From: JBBPZA01 sp963728925
GTDB lineage: Bacteria; Actinomycetota; Thermoleophilia; Solirubrobacterales; Solirubrobacteraceae
Length of the DNA stretch: 64,000 nucleotides
Assembly (NCBI GenBank): GCA_963728925.1
Contig: CAVSMB010000031.1
Coordinates: forward strand, 189,614 to 253,613
Reading direction: 5' to 3'
Part shown: one piece after another, positions 16,738 through 24,152 of the stretch
Numbering within the stretch: the stretch's first letter is position 1
Layout of the letters: every line of letters begins with the position of its first letter
The notes under the pieces: generated by a model
Databases searched by the model: none
Told to the model about the DNA's origin: nothing
What the model saw: the letters and a program-made list of their open reading frames with translations, nothing else
Position numbers and translations under genes: made by a program

Positions 16738-17156
16738 TCGGTGCGGCGACGGAGTCTAGAGGCCGCGGGTTGGTAGAGCAGGGAGAGGGGGTTGACGGCG
16801 TCGTGGAAGGCGACGGCGACGGCGCGCTCGCCGCGGACGTGCCAGAAGTGCGAGAACTTGAACGAGGAGGACTCGGGCGCGCCGCGTGGCCGCGCCGTCA
16901 TCCGGCCGCTGGCGACGAGCACGTCGCCCAGCGAGGTCACGTCGGCGATGTCGGCCCGGAACTCCTCGTAGGCTTCCCACAGCGTGTCGTAGAACTCGCG
17001 TACCCCCTCGAGCCCGCGGAACACGGGGTGGACGCCCATTGGGTCGAGCGGCATGCGGAACTCGATCGCGGGGTCGAGCAGGCCGAGGATCTCGTCGACG
17101 TCGCGCCGGTTGAACGCCTCGTACCCACGCCGGATGCCTCGCTCGTCGCTGATCAT
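16728..17156 (-). CDS. SnoaL/NTF2-like protein
   Basis: Small alpha+beta barrel protein of the NTF2-like superfamily (142 residues). Typical pattern: N-terminal GIRRGYEAFNRRDVDEILGLLDPAIEFRMP, the helix plus first strand of a SnoaL cone, and the C-terminal strands FKFSHFWHVRGERAVAVAFHD. Members include ketosteroid isomerases, polyketide cyclases and many proteins of unknown role, so no reaction is assigned. The ATG at 17156 is preferred over a TTG two codons upstream. It is followed directly by tRNA-Gly and divergent from the TlpA gene, with a 23-bp tandem repeat between them. Confidence 0.72.
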   Translation of the reverse strand: MISDERGIRRGYEAFNRRDVDEILGLLDPAIEFRMPLDPMGVHPVFRGLEGVREFYDTLWEAYEEFRADIADVTSLGDVLVASGRMTARPRGAPESSSFKFSHFWHVRGERAVAVAFHDAVNPLSLLYQPAASRLRRRTERD

Positions 17157-17172
17157 CGGCAATCAGGAGTAT

Positions 17173-17241
17173 GCCCGGCCGCGGCGGACCGAACCGCCCG
17201 GCCGTGGCGGACCGAACCGCCCGGCCGCGGCGGACCGAACC
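17173..17241 (+). repeat. Three tandem 23-bp repeats before tlpA-like gene
   Basis: GCCCGGCCG(C/T)GGCGGACCGAACC occurs three times head to tail with a single C/T difference, between the divergent SnoaL-like and TlpA-like starts, 32 bp before the latter. It may be a protein-binding array or a simple minisatellite. Confidence 0.9.
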
Positions 17242-17273
17242 GGCACCGGGGTCGCGCGCGTACCCTTGTTCGC

Positions 17274-17813
17274 ATGAGGCGCTCGGCCGTCCCCGCCGTC
17301 GTCATCGTCGCGGCTGCGGCGCTGATCGGCCTGCTCGTCTACGGCGTCGCCAGTCGGGGCGCCGACACGACGATCGACGACAGCCTGGCCAAGGGCAAGG
17401 CGGTGAAGGCTCCCGACCGCACGCTCCCGCTGCTCAACAGCACGGGCACGCAGTCGATCGCCGGGCTGCGGGGCAAGGTCGTGGTCCTGAACTTCTGGGC
17501 CTCGTGGTGCACGCCCTGTCGCGCGGAGGCGCCGGTGCTCGAGCGCGCGCAGCGGCGACTGCAGGGCGCCGACGGGACGGTGCTGGGCGTCAACTACCGC
17601 GACACCAGCGGTGACGCCAAGGGCTTCGAGCGCCAGTACGGGCTGAGCTATCCGAGCGTGCGCGACGTCGACGGGAGGCTCGCCAAGGACTACGGAACGG
17701 TAGCGCTGCCCGAGACCTTCGTGATCGATCGCGACGGGATGATCGTCGCCAAGAGCCGCGGCACCGTGTCGCAGCGGTTCATGGACCAGGCGCTCGCGCC
17801 GCTGCTGCGATGA
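17274..17813 (+). CDS. TlpA/ResA-like thiol-disulfide oxidoreductase
   Basis: Membrane-anchored thioredoxin-fold protein acting outside the membrane, probably reducing the cysteines of apocytochrome c before haem attachment (ResA/CcmG role). It is 179 residues: N-terminal anchor (about 7-27), then a thioredoxin domain with active site FWASWCTPC (Cys79 and Cys82) and the cis-proline region ALPETFVID. The ATG at 17274 places the anchor at the very N-terminus. Its stop overlaps the ccmH-like start (ATGA), and ccdA follows, giving a three-gene thiol-redox operon. Confidence 0.9.
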   Translation: MRRSAVPAVVIVAAAALIGLLVYGVASRGADTTIDDSLAKGKAVKAPDRTLPLLNSTGTQSIAGLRGKVVVLNFWASWCTPCRAEAPVLERAQRRLQGADGTVLGVNYRDTSGDAKGFERQYGLSYPSVRDVDGRLAKDYGTVALPETFVIDRDGMIVAKSRGTVSQRFMDQALAPLLR

Positions 17814-18286
17814 GCGGACGCATCGCCACCCTGTTCGTGCTGCTCGCGCTCGCCGTGCCCGCGGCGGCCGGCGCGGCGCCGCGCGCGGCCCTGCCCGATG
17901 TCGAGGACGAGGTCATGTGCGTGGTCTGCGGGACGCCGCTGAACCTCGCCCAGGCGCCCCAAGCCGACCGCGAGCGGGCGTTCATCCGAGGCCTCATCGA
18001 CCAGGGCCTGACCAAGGACGAGATCAAGGCGCGGCTGAAGGCCGAGTACGGCACGAGCGTGCTCGCGCTGCCCGAGGACAAGGGCTTCGACCTCGCCGTC
18101 TACGTCGTGCCGATCGCCGTCGTCGCGCTCGCACTCGCCGGGCTGGCTCTCGGCGTCCCGCGCTGGCGCCGGCGGCGCGACGCGGCGGCCGCGAACGGCG
18201 AGTCCGAGTCCGAGCCCGTGACCCCCGAGCCGACCTCCGAGGAGGCGCGCCGCCTCGACGAGGAGCTCGCGCGCTTCGAGCGCTGA
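17810..18286 (+). CDS. CcmH-like cytochrome c biogenesis protein
   Basis: Redox protein of System I that keeps the apocytochrome CXXCH thiols reduced and presents apocytochrome to CcmF. 158 residues: signal/anchor (1-23), a short helical domain with EVMCVVCGTPL (Cys37 and Cys40), matching the LRCxxCQ site of CcmH/CycL, then a membrane helix (about 96-118) and an acidic tail. The order CcmH domain, helix, charged tail resembles short CcmH forms. Translation is coupled to tlpA by ATGA overlap; ccdA starts 4 bp after its stop. Confidence 0.87.
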   Translation: MSGRIATLFVLLALAVPAAAGAAPRAALPDVEDEVMCVVCGTPLNLAQAPQADRERAFIRGLIDQGLTKDEIKARLKAEYGTSVLALPEDKGFDLAVYVVPIAVVALALAGLALGVPRWRRRRDAAAANGESESEPVTPEPTSEEARRLDEELARFER

Positions 18287-18289
18287 GCC

Positions 18290-19045
18290 GTGCCGCTCGC
18301 GCAGTCCGCCGCCGACACCACGGTGATCGCCGCCTTCGCGGTCGGCTTCGCCTCGTTCCTCTCCCCCTGCGTGCTGCCCCTCGTGCCGGGCTACATCTCC
18401 GCCGTCTCGGGCGTCTCGATCGCCGAGCTGCACGAGGGCGAGCGGGGGCTGCGCCGGGTGCTGATGCCCGCCGTGGTCTTCTCGCTCTCGTTCACCGTCG
18501 TGTTCGTGGCCCTCGGCATGACCGCGACCGGCCTGGGCTCGACCCTCCAGGACCACCGCGACACGCTCGACAAGGTGGCCGGTGCGCTGATCGTCGCGCT
18601 TGGCGTGTTCTTCGTCCTGACGCCGTTCGTGACCAAGTTCAACAAGGAGTGGCGGCCCGACGCGCTCATCCGCCGCGCGGGCTCGGGCGGCCCGCTGATC
18701 GCCGGCGCGGCCTTCGCCGTCGCGTGGACGCCCTGCGTCGGCCCCACGCTCGGCGCGATTCTCACCGCAGCCGCGACGCAGGACTCGGTCGGCCACGGCG
18801 GCGTGCTCCTCGCCTTCTACTCGCTCGGCCTCGCGGTGCCGTTCCTGCTGACCGCGATCGCCTTCGACAAGGCGACGACGGCCTTCCGCTGGCTGCGCGA
18901 CCACTACTTGCTGATCACCGGGATCGCCGGAGCCGTGCTGATCGGCATGGGGATCCTCATGTTCACCGGCGAGCTCACGCGCCTGAACAGCGAGGCGCAG
19001 AAGGCGCTGGCCAGCCTCGGCCTGGACTTCATCTACAGCCTGTAG
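18290..19045 (+). CDS. ccdA: CcdA, cytochrome c biogenesis thiol transporter
   Basis: Polytopic membrane protein that carries reducing equivalents from cytoplasmic thioredoxin across the membrane to TlpA/ResA and CcmH. 251 residues with about six membrane helices. The two redox cysteines are in the conserved LSPCVLPLVPG (Cys27) and AWTPCVGPTLG (Cys149). It starts with GTG directly behind the ccmH-like gene. Together with the two upstream genes it supplies the reductant side of cytochrome c maturation, while the haem side (ccmE-ccmF) lies 11 kb away on the other strand. Confidence 0.93.
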   Translation: MPLAQSAADTTVIAAFAVGFASFLSPCVLPLVPGYISAVSGVSIAELHEGERGLRRVLMPAVVFSLSFTVVFVALGMTATGLGSTLQDHRDTLDKVAGALIVALGVFFVLTPFVTKFNKEWRPDALIRRAGSGGPLIAGAAFAVAWTPCVGPTLGAILTAAATQDSVGHGGVLLAFYSLGLAVPFLLTAIAFDKATTAFRWLRDHYLLITGIAGAVLIGMGILMFTGELTRLNSEAQKALASLGLDFIYSL

Positions 19046-19051
19046 AGGCGA

Positions 19052-20701
19052 CTACATGCTCTCCGGAGCAGCCACTCCCAGCAGGTCGAGCGCCTGGGCG
19101 ATGGTTCGCTTGCTCGCGACCGAGAGGGCGAGGCGGAAGGACTCGACCTCGCGGGGCTCGGCGCCGACGACCCGGCAATCGCGGTAGAAGATCGTGAAGT
19201 CCTGCGCGAGCTCGAGGGCGTAGGCGGCGATGCGGTGGGGCGCGCGGCGCGCGGCCGCCTCGGCAACCTCGCCCGGGAAGGCGAGCAGGCGCTTGAGCAG
19301 GGCGCGCTCCGCCGGCTCCAGCTCGCCGCCGGTCGCGCCTCCCTGCGCCGTCGCGACCGCCTCGGCCACCCGTCCGGGGCCTGCCTTGGCCAGGATCGAG
19401 GCGATCCGGGCGTGCGCGTACTGCACGTAGTAGACGGGGTTCTCGTTGGATTCCTCCCGCGCGAGGTCGATGTCGAGGTCGACCGTCGTGTCGTGCGAGC
19501 GCTGGAGCAGGAAGAAGCGCGCGGCGTCCACGCCGATCTCGTCGACCAGCTCGTCGAGGGTCACGAAATCCCCGCGGCGCTTGGACATCGACGCGCGGGA
19601 ACCGCCCTCGACCACGTTGACGAACTGCATGATCAGGAGCTCGAGGCGGTCGGGGTCGTCACCCAGCGCCTCCCAGGCCGCCTTCATGCGCCGCACGTAG
19701 CCGTGGTGGTCGGCCCCGAGCACGTTGATGTAGCGGTCGAAGCCCGCCTTGCGCTTGTGCTCGTGGTGGGCGATGTCCGAGGCGAAGTAGGTGAGCTCAC
19801 CCGACTGACGGCGCAGGACGCGGTCCTTGTCGTCGCCGAAGGCGGTCGTGCGCAGCCACTCGGCGTCCTCGTGGCGGTAGAGGTGGCCGCTGCGCTCCAG
19901 CTGGGTGAGCAGCTCGTGGACCGAGCCCTCGTGGAGGCTTCGCTCGGAGAACCAGGTGCCGAAGTCGACGCGGTAGCGGTGCAGCGACGCGCGGATCTGC
20001 TCGACGATGATCACGACAGCGCGCCGGGCCAGGTCATCGGGGTCGCCGTCGGCCGCGCCCGGGATCCGCTCGGCGAGCTCGCGGACGTACTCGCCCTCGT
20101 AGCCCCCCTCCGGCACCTCCTCGCCGCGCGCCCGGGCGCGCACCGACTCGCCGAGCTTGCGGATCTGGGTCCCGTAGTCGTTGACGTAGTACTCGCGCTC
20201 GACGGAGTGCCCGGCCAGGGCGAGCACGCGCGCGAGAGAATCTCCGAAGGCCGCATGGCGCCCTCCCGCTGCGGTGAGCGGACCGGTCGGGTTCGCCGAG
20301 ACGAACTCGATGAGGATGCGCTCGGCACCCGGCGCGCCGGCGACAGCGCCGCCGAAGCCCTCCTCGGCCCTCAGCAGATGCGCCAGGGCGTCGCGGAACC
20401 ACGCGTCGGCGAGGAAGAGGTTCAGGAAGCCGGGGCCCGCGACCTCCGCGCGCTCGAGCCTCGGGCCCAGGCCACTTTCCATCTCGGCCACGAGGCGCTG
20501 GGCGATCGCGCGTGGCGACTCGCCGAGCACGGGCGCCAGGAGCATCGCCGCGTTGGTCGAGTAGTCGCCGAGGTCCGGTCGCGGCGGGCGCTCGAGGGTC
20601 GGAGCGCTCGCCTCCCCAGAGCCGTCGCGCAGCGCCGCGGCGGCCTCCTCAACCGTCGCCCGCAGCCTGGAGAGTGGGTCGCCGACGGCTTCGGAGCGCA
20701 T
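19052..20701 (-). CDS. argS: Arginyl-tRNA synthetase, HIGH motif altered
   Basis: Charges tRNA-Arg with arginine. 549 residues with an N-terminal tRNA-recognition domain, class I catalytic core and a C-terminal anticodon-binding helix bundle ending ALDLLGVAAPESM. The core reads FVSANPTGPLTAAGGRHAAFGD, where most ArgRS have PLHVGHGR: both histidines of HIGH are replaced (T-A-A-G). The second signature is SMSKRRGDFVTL, close to KMSKR. ATG at 20701 was chosen because the longer in-frame extension is arginine-rich shadow of rlmH. Downstream, the gene ends 6 bp from ccdA (convergent). It is the only argS in the window; a second copy elsewhere cannot be excluded. Confidence 0.9.
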   Translation of the reverse strand: MRSEAVGDPLSRLRATVEEAAAALRDGSGEASAPTLERPPRPDLGDYSTNAAMLLAPVLGESPRAIAQRLVAEMESGLGPRLERAEVAGPGFLNLFLADAWFRDALAHLLRAEEGFGGAVAGAPGAERILIEFVSANPTGPLTAAGGRHAAFGDSLARVLALAGHSVEREYYVNDYGTQIRKLGESVRARARGEEVPEGGYEGEYVRELAERIPGAADGDPDDLARRAVVIIVEQIRASLHRYRVDFGTWFSERSLHEGSVHELLTQLERSGHLYRHEDAEWLRTTAFGDDKDRVLRRQSGELTYFASDIAHHEHKRKAGFDRYINVLGADHHGYVRRMKAAWEALGDDPDRLELLIMQFVNVVEGGSRASMSKRRGDFVTLDELVDEIGVDAARFFLLQRSHDTTVDLDIDLAREESNENPVYYVQYAHARIASILAKAGPGRVAEAVATAQGGATGGELEPAERALLKRLLAFPGEVAEAAARRAPHRIAAYALELAQDFTIFYRDCRVVGAEPREVESFRLALSVASKRTIAQALDLLGVAAPESM

Positions 20702-20718
20702 CGGTCTGAGCGTAGCGG

Positions 20719-21126
20719 TCAGTAGTGGTAGGGCTCGCCCGCGAGGATCTTGTGCCCCCGGTAGATCTGCTCGAGGAGCACGACGCGCGCGAGCTGGTGA
20801 GGCAGGGTCAGCGGCCCGAGCGAGATCCGGTGGTCGACGTCGTCGAGCTCGAGGCCGAGCGGGCCGCCGATCACGAAGCACAGGTCGCGCGAGCTCTGGC
20901 GGCGCTGCTCGAGGAAGCGGGCGAAAGCGATGCTGTCGAAGGCCTGCCCCTCGCGGCTGAGCAGCGACACGAACGCACGCTCAGGCCGGCGCCGTCCGAC
21001 GGCCTCTTCCTCGCGAACCTCCAGGAGCTCGAGGCGGGTATAGCGGGCGAGGAGCTTGCGGTAGTGCTGCACGTCGTCGGCGTAGGGCGGTCGAAGCCGG
21101 CCGACGGCGAGGACGACGATCCGCAC
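20719..21126 (-). CDS. rlmH: RlmH, 23S rRNA pseudouridine-1915 methyltransferase
   Basis: SPOUT-class methyltransferase that N3-methylates pseudouridine 1915 of 23S rRNA on the assembled ribosome. At 135 residues it is slightly shorter than usual (about 155). The C-terminal SAM-binding knot is clear: FVIGGPLGLELDD, then ISLGPLTLPHQLARVVLLEQ and the terminal RGHKILAGEPYHY with the conserved HY ending. It starts with ATG and lies 17 bp upstream of argS on the same strand. Confidence 0.92.
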   Translation of the reverse strand: MRIVVLAVGRLRPPYADDVQHYRKLLARYTRLELLEVREEEAVGRRRPERAFVSLLSREGQAFDSIAFARFLEQRRQSSRDLCFVIGGPLGLELDDVDHRISLGPLTLPHQLARVVLLEQIYRGHKILAGEPYHY

Positions 21127-21173
21127 GCTGCGATACTAGGCCGCCCCGACGCCCCACGCGAAGGAGCCGAGAC

Positions 21174-21530
21174 ATGAGCGACGACGACGACGCCCGGGAG
21201 CGTCAGATCAACCTGCACTTCTCGCCGGAGATCATGGCCGGCGTCTACGCGAACTTCGCGAACGTCACGCACTCTGACTACGAGTTCACCCTCACGTTCG
21301 CGCGGGTGGACTACGAGGTCGACGAGGAGGAGATCCCCGGAGTCATCGTTACCCGCGTGAACCTCTCGCCGCGCTTCATGCGCGAGCTCATCGACACCAT
21401 GGAGGACAACTACTCCAAATGGCGCACCCGCGAGGGGATCAAGAACCTCCCGGAGTTCGGTGGCGCGCAGGGCCCTGAGGAGGCCCCTGGCCCCGGCTCT
21501 GGCCCGGGCCCGGGCCCGGGCCCGGGCTGA
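21174..21530 (+). CDS. DUF3467 family protein with proline-glycine tail
   Basis: Small protein of unknown function. The first 90 residues match the DUF3467 pattern: RQINLHFSPEIMAGVYANFA, NVTHSDYEFTLTFARVD, and RVNLSPRFMRELIDTMEDN near the end of the domain. The tail is alternating proline and glycine. Its last 92 bases overlap the end of the convergent M48 protease gene; the overlap includes a GCCCGG repeat that encodes Pro-Gly on both strands. A good ribosome binding site (AAGGAG) precedes the ATG. Confidence 0.85.
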   Translation: MSDDDDARERQINLHFSPEIMAGVYANFANVTHSDYEFTLTFARVDYEVDEEEIPGVIVTRVNLSPRFMRELIDTMEDNYSKWRTREGIKNLPEFGGAQGPEEAPGPGSGPGPGPGPG

Positions 21531-22800
21531 GCTCCTCGCCGGCGCGCGCGAAGGCCAGCCCGATCCCGATCCGGTCGACGGTCGGCGGGTGGGTGGCCAG
21601 CAGCCGGGTGAGCCACGCCGGCGGGTCCGGGTCGGCGAGGTTCTGGAGCGCGAGCCGACGTTCCATCGCGATGAAGGGCTCCGGCGACCCGGTCAGGCGC
21701 AGCGCGTCGCCGTCCGCGCGCGCCTCGATGCGTCGCGAGAGCTGGTTGGCGATCGCCGTGGTGGCGAAGGACACCGCCCCGAGGGCCAGCGCGGCGGCGG
21801 GGATCATCGCCGGGCTCCCGTTCCGGTCGGGAGCGAGCCGCTCGGCGAGCCGCTGCGCTGCGAGCAGCGCCGCCGGGGCGACGAGCGCCAGGTAGAGCAG
21901 TCCGCGCGGCGCGTCGCGATGGCGCACGTGGGAGAGCTCGTGCGCGACCACGAGCGCCACCTCCGCGCGCGCGAAGTCCCGCAGCAGCGTGTCGAAGAGC
22001 ACCACGCGCTTCGTGGCGCCCAGCCCGGTGACGTAGGCGTTGGCGCCGGTCGTCCGCCTGCTCGCGTCGACCTCGTAGACCTCGCCGACCTCGACCCTCG
22101 CGTCGCGCGCGAGGGCGAGCACGTCGTCGCGGGTCTCGCCGGGCTCCAGCGCCGTGAAGCGGTTGAACAGCGGATCCAGCACGACCGGACCGGCGAAGAG
22201 GACCGCGGCCCCCACCCCGATCGCTGCGGCCGACCCGGGGGCCCACCAGTGGCGCGGGAAGCGGCGCGCGAGGGCGAGCAGGCCCGCGCCGCCGGCAGCG
22301 GCCGTCGCCGTGCCGATCGCCCCGGCGAGCGCGCGGTCGCGCAGCCAGGAGCCGCGGCCCTGGGTCGAGAGCCCGACGGCGACGGCGCGCCGGTGGGCCA
22401 CGGCGCCGAGCGGCAGGGTCGCCGCCGTGAGGGCGACCGAGAGCCCGGCGCCCGTCGCCGCGCCGGCGAGCGCGGGACTCGCGCCGGCGAGCGCCGGACC
22501 CGCCCCGGGTGACCGCAGAGCCGCCCCGGGTGACCGCAGAGCCGCCGGGGGGCACGCGGCGAGCAGGGCCAGGAGGCCGCTCTCCACCGCCATCGCACCG
22601 AGGGCGAGGGCGAGCTGGGGCCTGCGGAAGGCCCGCGCGCGCTCCAGCTCCGCCTCGCTGAAGTACGATCGCGCGCTCACCGGATCCGGGTCGATCACCC
22701 CGCGACGGGGGCGCAGGATCAACACCGCCGCCTGGGCGACCCCGACGGCGGCGGCCAGCGCGATCGGCAGTCGGGGACGGGCCCGGTCCACCCCACGCAT
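21439..22800 (-). CDS. M48 family membrane metalloprotease
   Basis: Zinc protease of the HtpX/Ste24 (M48) family embedded in the membrane. 453 residues with several N-terminal hydrophobic segments and the catalytic HExxH in ALVVAHELSHVRHRDAP. The expected downstream acidic ligand region is in RRIEARADGDALRLTG, and HPPTVDRIG is also typical of M48 C-termini. The ATG at 22800 lies 13 bp from the divergent phosphoesterase start; an in-frame ATG at 22815 is an alternative. An imperfect 21-bp direct repeat (CCGGGTGACCGCAGAGCCGCC-like, twice near 22,505-22,545) within the gene encodes a repeated ALRSPGA. Confidence 0.85.
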   Translation of the reverse strand: MRGVDRARPRLPIALAAAVGVAQAAVLILRPRRGVIDPDPVSARSYFSEAELERARAFRRPQLALALGAMAVESGLLALLAACPPAALRSPGAALRSPGAGPALAGASPALAGAATGAGLSVALTAATLPLGAVAHRRAVAVGLSTQGRGSWLRDRALAGAIGTATAAAGGAGLLALARRFPRHWWAPGSAAAIGVGAAVLFAGPVVLDPLFNRFTALEPGETRDDVLALARDARVEVGEVYEVDASRRTTGANAYVTGLGATKRVVLFDTLLRDFARAEVALVVAHELSHVRHRDAPRGLLYLALVAPAALLAAQRLAERLAPDRNGSPAMIPAAALALGAVSFATTAIANQLSRRIEARADGDALRLTGSPEPFIAMERRLALQNLADPDPPAWLTRLLATHPPTVDRIGIGLAFARAGEELSPGPGPGPGQSRGQGPPQGPARHRTPGGS

Positions 22801-22813
22801 CGTACGAGAGCCC

Positions 22814-23545
22814 ATGCTCATCGCCGTCCTCTCCGACATCCACGGCAACCGCCAGGCGTTCGAGGCCGTGCTGTCCGACGTGGCGGCCGAGGACGTCGAC
22901 GAGCTGTGGTGCCTCGGCGATCTCGTCGGGTACGGCGCCGAGCCCGACGCGTGCGTCGAGCTCGCGCGCGCGAACTGTGACCTCTGCCTCGTCGGCAACC
23001 ACGACCTCGCCGTCCGGGGGGACATCCCGCTGACCGAGTTCTCGCGCGGCGCGGCGCTCGCGGCCCACTGGACCCAGGAGGTGATCGGCCAGGAGAGCCT
23101 AGACTTCCTCGGCGAGCTGCCGCCGAAGCTGCTGGATCGCCAGGTCGGGCTCTACCACGCGAGCCCGCGCGACCCCGTCTGGGAGTACGTGCTCTCGACC
23201 CTGCTCGCCGAGCTGTGCCTGGACATCCAGGACCATCGCGTGTGCCTGATCGGCCATTCCCACGTCGCGCTCTCCTTCTCGCGCCTGCCCGGCCAGGCCG
23301 CGACCGGCGAGACGCGGCCCGAGGGCACCGAGCTCGACATCTCGCGGGGGGAATGGCTCGTCAACCCCGGCAGCGTGGGCCAGCCGCGCGACGGCGACGC
23401 GCGCGGGGCATGGCTCGTGCTGGACACGAACGACTGGCGCATCCGCTACCGTCGGACGGAGTACGACGTCGCCGCAGCCGCCGCGGCGATCCGGGCGGCC
23501 CGGCTGCCCGATTCACTGGCCGAGCGGCTGCAGTACGGCCAGTAG
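22814..23545 (+). CDS. YfcE/ApaH-like metallophosphoesterase
   Basis: Calcineurin-like phosphoesterase with the complete two-metal signature: SDIHGN (residues 7-12), CLGDLVGYG, VGNHD and GHSHV. 243 residues, cytoplasmic, no signal. Members with this architecture act as phosphodiesterases or protein phosphatases; the substrate is unknown. It starts 13 bp from the M48 start on the opposite strand, so the two probably share a regulatory region. It ends 13 bp before a lipoprotein gene and then a Ser/Thr kinase, so the three may be co-transcribed. Confidence 0.85.
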   Translation: MLIAVLSDIHGNRQAFEAVLSDVAAEDVDELWCLGDLVGYGAEPDACVELARANCDLCLVGNHDLAVRGDIPLTEFSRGAALAAHWTQEVIGQESLDFLGELPPKLLDRQVGLYHASPRDPVWEYVLSTLLAELCLDIQDHRVCLIGHSHVALSFSRLPGQAATGETRPEGTELDISRGEWLVNPGSVGQPRDGDARGAWLVLDTNDWRIRYRRTEYDVAAAAAAIRAARLPDSLAERLQYGQ

Positions 23546-23558
23546 CCTTGACCGCTTC

Positions 23559-24152
23559 ATGCGATTCGCCGCTCTCATCCTCCTCGCGGCCACGCTCGGC
23601 GTGGCCTGTTCCGCCCTGGTCGCGTGCGGCGGGTCCAACGACGACAACCTGATCCCCGGGCGCGACGCCGAGGCGCTCAAGCGCTACGCCGACCGGGTGG
23701 GCACCGCGGTCGGCCAGCAGGACTGCGCGGAGGCGCAGACCGACGTGGCGCGAGCGATCAAGCGGATCGGGGCCCTTCCGGCGACGGTGGACCCCGACCT
23801 GCGAGCGAACCTCGAGGAGGGCTTCAACAACCTCGCGCGCCAGGCCGAGGCCAAGTGCCAGGGGACGACGACGGAGGCGACGCCCACGACCGACACCGGC
23901 ACGACCGACACCGGGACAACGGACACCGGGACAACGGACACCGGCACGACCGGCACCGGCACGACCGGCACCGGCACGACCGACACCGGAACGACCGGCA
24001 CCGGCACGACCGGCACCGGAACGACCGGCACCGGGACGACGAACACGAACCCCGCCGGCGGCGGCGGGACGGGTGGCACCGGCGGCAGCGATCAGGGTGG
24101 GACCGGCGGCGGCCAGGGTGGGACTCCCCCTCCGAGCGGCGGGTCGGGCTGA
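23559..24152 (+). CDS. Lipoprotein with Thr-Gly repeat tail
   Basis: Probable lipoprotein: MRFAALILLAATLGVACSAL then lipobox LVAC (Cys23), anchoring it outside the membrane. Residues 30-105 form a small helical domain (DAEALKRYADRVGTAVGQQ, with two later cysteines that may pair). Residues 110-159 are ten 5-residue repeats TT(D/G)TG, then a glycine-rich end. The repeat tail looks like a flexible wall-spanning stalk. Its stop overlaps the kinase start by one base (TGATG), implying coupled translation and a shared process, perhaps sensing outside and signalling inside. Confidence 0.75.
   Translation: MRFAALILLAATLGVACSALVACGGSNDDNLIPGRDAEALKRYADRVGTAVGQQDCAEAQTDVARAIKRIGALPATVDPDLRANLEEGFNNLARQAEAKCQGTTTEATPTTDTGTTDTGTTDTGTTDTGTTGTGTTGTGTTDTGTTGTGTTGTGTTGTGTTNTNPAGGGGTGGTGGSDQGGTGGGQGGTPPPSGGSG
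23886..24035 (+). repeat. Ten 15-bp tandem repeats coding TT(D/G)TG
   Basis: In-frame minisatellite with unit ACGACC(GAC/GGC)ACCGG(C/G/A), ten copies. Each unit encodes Thr-Thr-Asp/Gly-Thr-Gly, so copy-number change would alter stalk length by five residues without breaking the frame. Confidence 0.92.

Noticed and set aside
22500..22548. Direct repeat CCGGGTGACCGCAGAGCCGCC-like as a regulatory array
   Set aside because: It lies inside the M48 coding sequence, is in frame (21 bp) and encodes a repeated ALRSPGA, so it is a coding repeat.
23684..24079. Minus-strand valine-proline repeat protein
   Set aside because: It is the complement of the Thr-Gly repeat tail of the lipoprotein; no start signal or other gene features.
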